Assembly (NCBI GenBank): GCA_031277855.1
Contig: JAITLO010000035.1
Span: forward strand, 52,557 to 116,556
Direction of reading: 5' to 3'
Length of the DNA: 64,000 nucleotides
Source of the DNA: Acidovorax sp.
GTDB taxonomy: Bacteria > Pseudomonadota > Gammaproteobacteria > Burkholderiales > Burkholderiaceae_C
The notes under the pieces are model-generated. The model had not been told where the DNA came from. It made no database searches and was given only the letters and a program-made list of their open reading frames with translations. Position 1 is the first letter of the stretch. Each line of letters begins with the position of its first letter. Made by a program: the position numbers and the translations under genes. Shown here one piece after another: positions 57,606 through 64,000 of the stretch.

Positions 57606-58181
57606 ATGTACACCCTGCAAGACGATCGCCTGCCGCCCATTCCCGAAAGTGAATGGACGCCCGAGCAGCGCCAGCTGGCCCAACCCATCATCGATGGGCC
57701 GCGCGGCGCGCTGATTTCGCCCTTTGTGCCGCTGTTGCGCAGCCCCGAGCTGATGGACCATGCCCAGCGCATGGGTGAGTACCTGCGTTTTCGCAGCCGC
57801 ATCGGTCTGCGCCTGTCGGAGCTGGCGATTTGCATCACCGCCCGCCAATGGTCGCAGCAGGTGGAATGGGCGATTCACGCCCCGATTGCCGAGCGCGAAG
57901 GCATTGCACCTGCCGCCCTGGCCGATATTGCCCAGGGCCGAGCGCCCACGGCACTGCAGGCAGACGAGGCCGTGGTCTATGCCTTTTGCACCGAGCTGCA
58001 CCGCAACCACGGCGTCAGCGATGCCACCTGGGCCCAGGCCATTGCCTTGTGGGGAGAGGCCGGCGTGGTCGACCTGATTGGCGTCAACGGCTACTACAGC
58101 TTTCTGTCCATGGTGATGAACAGCGCCCGCACCACCGTGCCGCCTTCCAGCGCCAGCCCGCTGCCACCGTTGGCCGGTTGA
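57606..58181 (+). CDS. Carboxymuconolactone-decarboxylase-fold protein
   Basis: A 191-residue CMD/AhpD-like all-alpha protein (LRLSELAICITARQWSQQVE, ADEAVVYAFCTELHRNHGVS, DLIGVNGYYSFLSMVMN). It lacks the CxxC pair of AhpD peroxidases, so it is more like the decarboxylase or uncharacterised branch. It is the last gene of the transporter-aminotransferase cluster, 23 bases after the aminotransferase. Confidence 0.87.
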   Translation: MYTLQDDRLPPIPESEWTPEQRQLAQPIIDGPRGALISPFVPLLRSPELMDHAQRMGEYLRFRSRIGLRLSELAICITARQWSQQVEWAIHAPIAEREGIAPAALADIAQGRAPTALQADEAVVYAFCTELHRNHGVSDATWAQAIALWGEAGVVDLIGVNGYYSFLSMVMNSARTTVPPSSASPLPPLAG

Positions 58182-58201
58182 ACGTATCCCTGCCCCATCC
58201 C

Positions 58202-58225
58202 AAGCCACCCTCGCGGTGGCTTTTT
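58202..58225 (+). terminator. Intrinsic terminator of the transporter-aminotransferase cluster
   Basis: AAGCCACC, a short CTCGC loop, then GGTGGCTTTTT. Confidence 0.88.
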
Positions 58226-59035
58226 CATGCCTGCAAGGGCCCGCCAGGCAGTTTTTTCCTTGTGGTCGGCCCTCTTTTGTATGGTTTCATATGAAATCAT
58301 ACAAGTTGAAAAGCTTGGCGCTAGTTAAGCTGAAAAGTATTTTTCAGTGTTTTCTCAATCAAATGCTTATGTAGATTGCATAGAAAGCTATCAATTTTGA
58401 TTTTTTGAAATTTTGATCGCCACAAAGTTGCTGAAAGTTTGTGCAACGCCAGCCTGAATCTGTGGAGCGGCTGAAAAGACGCTGAAAATTGCTTTTCAGT
58501 GCGCCACTTTCAACCATTCCAGCGCATGAAGCAGCGGTTTTCCGGCCAGGTTTTCCACACAAGATGTGAACATCCACTCTTGCAGAAATGTGGATAACGC
58601 GCGAGACAGCATCCAGAGCGCCAAAAACGACTTTTGTGGATAACTTAGGCTCCAGGTGCTGTGCACAACATCTTGATGTTCTGAAAAGATATTTTCACCA
58701 TTGAACGCATGTTGTTCATAGCCTTGCCAGCACTATCCACATGCTTATCCAAAGCCAAAAACCAGCTGAAACCCAGGCAGAACAAGGCACAAATGCTATA
58801 GCGCAGAGGGATTTATGCCAGCCTTGTTCACAAGCTGCAGAAGGCTGCGACAATGCAGATCAGCACGCCATACAAGGTATGGATGAAGCAAAGATGCCAA
58901 GCACCGGCATACATGCTACAGACCGGGTTTTGTAGGTTGTTCGCATAAGATTTCACATCTTATCCACTACATATCCATGTATTTATTCTTATAAGCACGG
59001 TGTTCCCCTTGGAAGATCGTGCAGCTACCCCTTCC
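58226..59035. other. AT-rich gene-free region with DnaA-box cluster (left of dinG)
   Basis: About 810 bases with no credible gene. Perfect DnaA boxes (TGTGGATAA) occur at 58589-58597 and 58635-58643. One-mismatch boxes include TTTTCCACA near 58551, CTATCCACA at 58733 and TTATCCACT near 58960. Repeated TGAAAAG motifs and runs of A/T are present. The sequence differs sharply in composition from the flanking genes. Confidence 0.65.
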
Positions 59036-61204
59036 ATGAGCCAGGAAAAATGGGCCGCACTGGCCCTTGAATCGTTCGATTCCGTCGTCGCCTCCATCCC
59101 GGGCTTCCGCAGCCGTGACGGTCAGCGGCGTATGGCCGAGCAGGTGTCGCTCACCTTCGCCCGGGCCCAGCTAGGCAAGGTCGAGGACGGCGCCCCAGCC
59201 CCTCCAAAATCCATTGCCGTGGTCCAGGCCGGCACCGGCGTGGGCAAGTCACTGGCCTATTCCGTGCCCGCCATCACCACGGCGCTGGCACGCGGCACCC
59301 GGGTGCTGATTTCCACCGCCACGGTGGCGCTGCAGGAGCAGCTGGTGAACAAGGACTTGCCGGCCCTGGCCAAGCAGCTGCCCGTGCCCTTCAAATTCGC
59401 CCTGGCCAAGGGCCGTGGCCGCTTTGTCTGCAAGCTCAAGCTGGAGCGGCTGTCCAGCACCGGTGAGCACACGGACGAGGCCGATGACCTGTTTGCCGAG
59501 GAGCAAGCCGCCCAGCGCAAGGCCAGACCCCAGGCCGAAACCGAGGCCCGCATCCAGTTCTATGCCCGCATGGCCGATGCCCTGGCCCAGGGCGTGTGGG
59601 ACGGCGACCGCGACAGCCTGAGCACACCGCCCGAGCCCGAGGCCTGGAGCCCGGTGGCGGCCGAGGGCAGCTCCTGCACCGGCAAGCACTGCCCGGTGTT
59701 TTCCAGCTGCACTTATTACGAACGGCGCAAGGACATGGTGGCCGCCCAGGTCATCGTGGCCAACCACGACCTGCTGCTGTCATCGCTGGGCGCACGTTTG
59801 CTGCCCGAGCTGGACAACTGCCTGCTGGTGCTGGACGAGGCCCACCACCTGCCACAGACCGCCCTCTCCCAGTTCGCCTGCGAGATGGACCTGAGCCGGC
59901 TGCAGTGGATAGACAAGCTCACCAGCCGGGCCCTGCGCGTGGGCCAGTTGATGGAGGTGGAAGAGATTGCCGAGCTGCCCAGCCACAGCGCCGGCCTGCG
60001 CCAGCACCTGACGGATCTGGCCCGGCTGGTGATGGAGATTTACGGCAACGAGCTCAAAGGCCAGAAGGACAGCTGGGGCCCGGCCCGTGTAAGGGCGCCA
60101 CGCGGCGTTTTGCCCGAACCCTTGCTCAACCCCTTGGCCCAGGTCATGCACCACGCCAGCGGCTTTCTGGACGCTTTGCGCGCCATTGCCAAGGCCTTGC
60201 GCGCCGAGATCAAGGACAAGCCCGACGAGGCCCAGCGCCTATCGTCCTTGTACGCCCAGGTGGGCACCTTGGCCCCGCGCCTGGAGGCCGTGCACGACAC
60301 GGCCCAGTTGCTGAGCCAGCAGCCCGAGCTGCAGGCCGATGGCAGCCTGGGCGTGCCCAATGCCAAATGGTTCACCTTGGAGGTGGATGGCGACTACATC
60401 GTCGTCAAGGCCCATGCCAGCCCCATTTTGCCCGGCGCCACGCTACGCCAGCACCTGTGGAGCCAGGTGCGCGGCGCGGTGCTGACCTCGGCCACGCTGA
60501 CCAGCTGCGGCGGTTTTGACTTCTTTTTGCGCGAGGCTGGCCTGCACGGCGATAACGGCGTGCAGACGCTGGAAGTGGCCAGCCCCTTTGACTATGCCGC
60601 CCAGGGCACGCTGGTGGCCCACCAGACCCGTGCCGATCCGCGCGAGGCCCAGGCCTTTACCGCCGAGATGGTGGACGCACTGCTCAACGACCTGGCCCTG
60701 GTGCAGGCCGGCGCCCTGGTGCTGTTCACCTCGCGCGACCAGATGCGCCAGGCCGTGGACGCCCTGCCCTCCCATATGCGCAGCTATGTGCTGGTTCAGA
60801 ACGCCATGCCCCGCGCCGTGCTGCTGGCCGACCACCGCAACCGGGTGGAGTCCGGCCTGCCCTCCATTGTTTTTGGCATGCAGTCTTTCGGCGAAGGCCT
60901 GGATCTGCCTGGCGCCCTGTGCGAGTCGCTGTTCATCACCAAGCTGCCCTTTGCCCCGCCGGATGACCCGGTGGGCGAATCCCGGGCCGAATGGCTGCGC
61001 ACCAGCGGCCGCAACCCCTTCAACGAACTGGTGGTGCCGGCCACCGCCATCCGCCTGGCGCAATGGGTGGGCCGTGCCATACGCACCGAGGAAGACATGG
61101 CCCATGTCTACTGCTATGACCGCCGCCTGGTGGCCACCAGCTACGGCGCCCAGTTGCTCAAAGGCCTGCCGCCTTTTGCCTTGCAAAAACGGGCAGGCAG
61201 CTAA
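59036..61204 (+). CDS. dinG: ATP-dependent DNA helicase DinG
   Basis: A 722-residue XPD/Rad3-like 5'-3' helicase with an Fe-S cluster, involved in R-loop and replication-conflict removal. It has Walker A QAGTGVGKSLAYSVPAI, DEAH box LVLDEAHHLPQ, cysteines in GRFVCKLKLE and SSCTGKHCPVFSSCTYYERR, and late motifs SIVFGMQSFGEGLDLPG and RLAQWVGRAIRTEED. ATG 59036 (MSQEKWAAL) is preferred over a GTG at 59000. It is flanked on both sides by DnaA-box-rich non-coding DNA. Confidence 0.95.
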   Translation: MSQEKWAALALESFDSVVASIPGFRSRDGQRRMAEQVSLTFARAQLGKVEDGAPAPPKSIAVVQAGTGVGKSLAYSVPAITTALARGTRVLISTATVALQEQLVNKDLPALAKQLPVPFKFALAKGRGRFVCKLKLERLSSTGEHTDEADDLFAEEQAAQRKARPQAETEARIQFYARMADALAQGVWDGDRDSLSTPPEPEAWSPVAAEGSSCTGKHCPVFSSCTYYERRKDMVAAQVIVANHDLLLSSLGARLLPELDNCLLVLDEAHHLPQTALSQFACEMDLSRLQWIDKLTSRALRVGQLMEVEEIAELPSHSAGLRQHLTDLARLVMEIYGNELKGQKDSWGPARVRAPRGVLPEPLLNPLAQVMHHASGFLDALRAIAKALRAEIKDKPDEAQRLSSLYAQVGTLAPRLEAVHDTAQLLSQQPELQADGSLGVPNAKWFTLEVDGDYIVVKAHASPILPGATLRQHLWSQVRGAVLTSATLTSCGGFDFFLREAGLHGDNGVQTLEVASPFDYAAQGTLVAHQTRADPREAQAFTAEMVDALLNDLALVQAGALVLFTSRDQMRQAVDALPSHMRSYVLVQNAMPRAVLLADHRNRVESGLPSIVFGMQSFGEGLDLPGALCESLFITKLPFAPPDDPVGESRAEWLRTSGRNPFNELVVPATAIRLAQWVGRAIRTEEDMAHVYCYDRRLVATSYGAQLLKGLPPFALQKRAGS

Positions 61205-62630
61205 GCGCATCGGAGCATTTGAAGAAGGGCATGCCTTCAGGCTTTACCCACAGCCCATAGACCACAAAGCCTGCCCGCCCATGGCAGCGGGCGCTTGAAA
61301 AAAACATTTCAGCCTTGGCCGCAGTCACTGGCGGCCACCTATTGGCCATCTATTCCGCGTACTTCGTGCACAGGCCACGTAGGCCTTGTGCACAAGTCTC
61401 CTGCAGCGGCCATGGCTCATCTTCACAGGGCGTGTTCACGCGATCGCTGCGCCGGCAGGGAAATGGACGGGGAGTGGGCTTGCGTAGGTATTGAATTTTT
61501 TTGAACTAAGTCCTTTTTCAGAGGGAACTATCCCCAGTTATCCAGAGCAGTGCATAACTATCTGTGAATAACTCTTTGTCAGTGACTGCGTTTTGGCAGG
61601 AGAACCTGCGTGTGTTGCTGAAAAAACCTTTTCACGAACACGGGCCGAAGCATACCTGTTCTTTCCCGTTTCAGCACGGAAAGACCTTGGTTCTCAGAGT
61701 GCAAGGCCTTGTTCTTCCGTACTTTTCCCTCGGGGCACGGTTTTTCTATTGACTTGTTCATTATGAAATTTAAATGAAATAGTCGTAGTAGTAAGCGATG
61801 CTGTTTTTTGTGGATAACTTGGATTGCGCCAAGCTTTTCAAGCACTTGGATAGACCACAACCATGTGGGTCATGCACAGATGCTGCTGTGCCAGAAAAGT
61901 GAACAACTTGGCTCATTGGACTTTTTTTGTGGATAGATGTTTTTTTTTGCTGATCTTTTCCACAAGCCATGTTCGCTATGAGATTGTTATAAAAAGTCTT
62001 TAATCTCTTATAAATTCTTCACTTATAGCTATCAATTTTGATGTGAATAAGTTTTTTATGAAACTTGATCACAGCATGGACCACGGTGTGAGCAAGTTCA
62101 GATCGCTGATCTCGGCAGATTGAAAAAACACAAAATGATGACGTGCCAGGCGAAACGCGCAAAATTTTGCGCTTGGTAGTTGTTCCTATCTTTTCTATTT
62201 TTGTTTGGTAGTAATAGTAAGCAAGCCTCAGCGCTGTGGAAAAGTCTTTTTTCATTTGCTTTTTCAATGACTTGCATGCTGTCAAACCTTGTGCCTTGCC
62301 AGAGGGGCAACTGGATGCTGGATTGGGGAGAAGCTGAAAAAAACTTTCCAGGCTGTGGGTAAGTCTGTAGTTGCTCTTTTTTTCTACCCATGTTTTTCCA
62401 CAGGCCTATGGACGCTTTGCACCGGGGATTTCGGCCGTCAGCAGGCTCGGTTCTGCGGCCCATGGGTGCCCATCGTGATGTAACTCGGTTACACCGCTAC
62501 GCCCCATCCAAGGCGATGCAATGGACGCTAGGCTCGGTGGTTGCGGCGCCTGCGTGGAGTGGTTGAAAAGAATTTTTCGCCAGAGGCAGGTTGGCGCTGA
62601 CTGTGGTGCTGCGCACCTGAAAAAAGACGA
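61205..62630. other. Large AT-rich gene-free region with DnaA boxes: candidate replication origin
   Basis: About 1.4 kb without a credible gene. DnaA-box matches to TGTGNATAA occur at 61563-61571, 61809-61817 and 62042-62050. One-mismatch boxes lie at 61928 (TGTGGATAG), 61956 and 62394 (TTTTCCACA) and 61538 (TTATCCAGA). AT-rich stretches suited to unwinding lie at 61740-61800 and 61980-62050. Several GATC sites are present near 61950-62110. Short frames in this stretch have no protein-like composition. Confidence 0.6.
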
Positions 62631-62654
62631 AAAAAAGCAGGCACAAGGCCTGCT
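62631..62654 (-). terminator. Intrinsic terminator of the Spy/CpxP-like gene
   Basis: On the minus strand AGCAGGCC, loop TTGT, GCCTGCTTTTTT. A further stem (CACCGGC/GCCGGTG) lies at 62672. Confidence 0.82.
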
Positions 62655-62708
62655 GAAGAGGGTAGAGGTGCCCACCGGCTTTTCAGGCCGGTGAGGGTGT
62701 TGCCGTAT

Positions 62709-63290
62709 TTAAGCGCCGGATGGGGCGGGCATGGTGTGCGGGCCTTGGCCACGTTCATGCCCCGAGAAGCCATGTCGCCCGCCACCGTGGCCCTTGTGCA
62801 TGCGTTGTCCATGCATGGGCATGGCGGCATCAAAGGCTTTTTGCTGGGCCGGGTTCAGGCTGGCGTAAAAAGTCTTGGTGGCGCTTTCTCGGCGTTCGGC
62901 TGCGGCATTGCGCTCCTTGCGCAGGGTTTGCATTTGTTCAATGCGCTGGGGCGTGGTCAGCTTGCTCCAGGCTTCACGGTCCATATGCTTGCCCTGGCGT
63001 TCGGCAGGTTGGGTGCCATCCACAAACTGCTTCCAGGAAGCTTCTTGGGTATTGTTCAGCTGCAGCAGGGCTTTCAGACGCTCCATATGCTGGGCATGCA
63101 TGGCGGTGCGGTCCATGGCGTGACGCTGGCCGCGCTGGGCACCCATATGAGTGGTGGCTGCTGGGGCTGTAGCCGTGGCAGCGGCCGTGGTCGGAGTGGT
63201 ATTGCTCTGGGCCCAAACGGGGAGGGTGAAGGCGCCCGAGATAGCGGCAGCGGCGGCCGTGGCGAGCAGAGTGCGTTGCAGGATTGCCAT
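62709..63290 (-). CDS. Periplasmic Spy/CpxP-like LTxxQ-motif protein
   Basis: A 193-residue exported protein with a signal peptide (LLATAAAAAISGAFTLPVWA). The body is helical and has the repeated LTxxQ signature: WSKLTTPQRIEQMQTLRKER and FYASLNPAQQKAFD. This matches periplasmic chaperone/stress sensors of the Spy/CpxP family. The C-terminus is rich in His, Met and Gly (MPMHGQRMHKGHGGGRHG), which suggests metal binding. ATG 63290 follows AAGGA. No CpxRA-like genes are seen nearby. Confidence 0.88.
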   Translation of the reverse strand: MAILQRTLLATAAAAAISGAFTLPVWAQSNTTPTTAAATATAPAATTHMGAQRGQRHAMDRTAMHAQHMERLKALLQLNNTQEASWKQFVDGTQPAERQGKHMDREAWSKLTTPQRIEQMQTLRKERNAAAERRESATKTFYASLNPAQQKAFDAAMPMHGQRMHKGHGGGRHGFSGHERGQGPHTMPAPSGA

Positions 63291-63587
63291 GGTGATGTCC
63301 TTTCCTTCTGAAGTGATGAGGCCCGCTGCACGTATCAAGACAAGATGTGCAGCGGTTGAAGGTTAGTGTGTGTGCTCTCTGTAAGCGTCCCATGTGCAGA
63401 TGGTGATGCTGTGTAAAGTAATGCGAAGCCAACGTTCACCGTCGCGATGGGATGGCGTAGAAAATATGCAATGTTTTGGGCTTCTCAAGCAGACTTGGTG
63501 CGCTTGAGAAGCTCTTGTTTTGATAGAAGGTAGATGGGGCCTGGCCAGAGCCGGCGGCCCCATGCTTTGGGAAAGAAAGGTGGCTGC

Positions 63588-64000
63588 GTGTTCAAGAACA
63601 TGATCGTGTACCGCATTGCGGCGCAATGGCAGGGTGCACTGGAACAGCTGGAAGAAGCGCTGCAAAAAACCCCGTTCACGCCTTGTGGTGCGACACAGGA
63701 AAAGTCCGCGGGCTGGGTGCCGCCGCGTGGCGAAGAGCATGGCCTGTTGGCCGAGAGCGTGGGCGGCCAGTGGGTGCTGCGCTATATGAGCGAGAGCAAG
63801 ATGCTGCCTGCCAGCGTGCTCAACCGCAAGGTGGCCGAAAAGGCCGAGGCGATTGAAAAAGAGTTTGGCCGCAAGCCCGGAAAAAAGGAAAAGCAGGAGC
63901 TCAAGGACGAGGCCAAGCTGGACCTGCTGCCCATGGCCTTTACCAAGCAGGGCGGCATGTGGGTGTGGATAGATCCGCAGGCCAAGCTGCTGGTGCTCGA
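63588..64000 (+). CDS. rdgC: Recombination-associated protein RdgC (5' part, runs off window)
   Basis: The first 137 residues of RdgC, a ring-shaped DNA-binding protein that inhibits RecA. It opens FKNMIVYRIAAQWQG and shows FTPCGATQEKSAGWVPPRGE, KMLPASVLNRKVAEKAEAIE and GRKPGKKEKQELKDE, all family-typical. The GTG at 63588 places the FKN motif as in homologues; ATG 63600 is an alternative. The 3' end is outside the window. Confidence 0.95.
   Translation, partial: MFKNMIVYRIAAQWQGALEQLEEALQKTPFTPCGATQEKSAGWVPPRGEEHGLLAESVGGQWVLRYMSESKMLPASVLNRKVAEKAEAIEKEFGRKPGKKEKQELKDEAKLDLLPMAFTKQGGMWVWIDPQAKLLVL

Noticed and set aside
58741..58935. 64-codon plus-strand frame left of dinG
   Set aside because: Lies among DnaA-box-like motifs; Gln/Ala-rich with no recognisable domain or good ribosome-binding site.
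61564..62463. Short frames on both strands in the AT-rich region right of dinG
   Set aside because: Start codons without ribosome-binding sites, overlapping DnaA boxes, and no family-like composition.

Overview
This 64 kb window is GC-rich chromosomal DNA from a betaproteobacterium of the order Burkholderiales, most likely a Comamonas-like member of the Comamonadaceae. That placement is inferred from gene content and order: rpmH-rnpA-yidD-yidC-mnmE facing dnaA-dnaN-gyrB, metX-metW, lptC-kdsC-kdsD, an amgK-type kinase divergent from lptD, and a periplasmic molybdenum hydroxylase with a three-haem cytochrome c. No tRNA, rRNA or CRISPR array was seen.

Layout. 0-17 kb holds envelope and housekeeping genes: lptD (cut by the window edge), an AmgK-like sugar kinase, rsmE, a RidA-family protein, a lipase-like hydrolase, an M20 peptidase, a chemoreceptor, a glycerophosphodiesterase, hyi and metX-metW. 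A TMEM165/GDT1 manganese exporter follows, preceded by a clear yybP-ykoY manganese riboswitch. Then come two paralogous RRM proteins and the lptC-kdsC-kdsD operon. 17-28.5 kb has a GGDEF-EAL protein, apt, a DUF4105 protein, a lipoprotein hydrolase and the mnmE-yidC-yidD-rnpA-rpmH cluster. 29-34.4 kb is dnaA-dnaN-gyrB.

34.4-40.6 kb is an accessory island of visibly lower GC. It holds a two-gene, translationally coupled unit (a UvrD-like SF1 helicase and an unrecognised 284-residue protein with an 'ISADCDI' motif), a decayed IS3-family element, a 109-bp MITE-like inverted repeat, a gene scrap and a phage-type MazG-like gene. The helicase pair is the best candidate here for an undescribed, possibly anti-phage, system.

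40.6-47 kb is a molybdenum hydroxylase operon: a [2Fe-2S] subunit, a Tat-exported Mo subunit, a three-haem cytochrome c, an XdhC-type maturation factor and a MobA/MocA-like cofactor nucleotidyltransferase. 47-51 kb has a YkgJ-type protein, a NUDIX hydrolase, a CorC/HlyC-type membrane protein and a diguanylate cyclase. 51-58 kb is a catabolic cluster: an RpiR regulator, a TAXI solute-binding protein, a fused TRAP permease, a class III aminotransferase and a CMD-fold protein. 58-64 kb has dinG between two AT-rich gene-free stretches with many DnaA boxes (a candidate replication origin), a Spy/CpxP-like protein and the start of rdgC.

Three dispersed repeat families run through the window. Family A (about 80-120 bp, six copies) always lies at the 3' end of a gene in the gene's own orientation, starting at or within about 15 nt of the stop codon. 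One copy has become the C-terminus of the xdhC reading frame. Family B is a C-rich stem of about 50 bp. Family C is a short A-flanked hairpin containing AATAGCT or AATGGCT.
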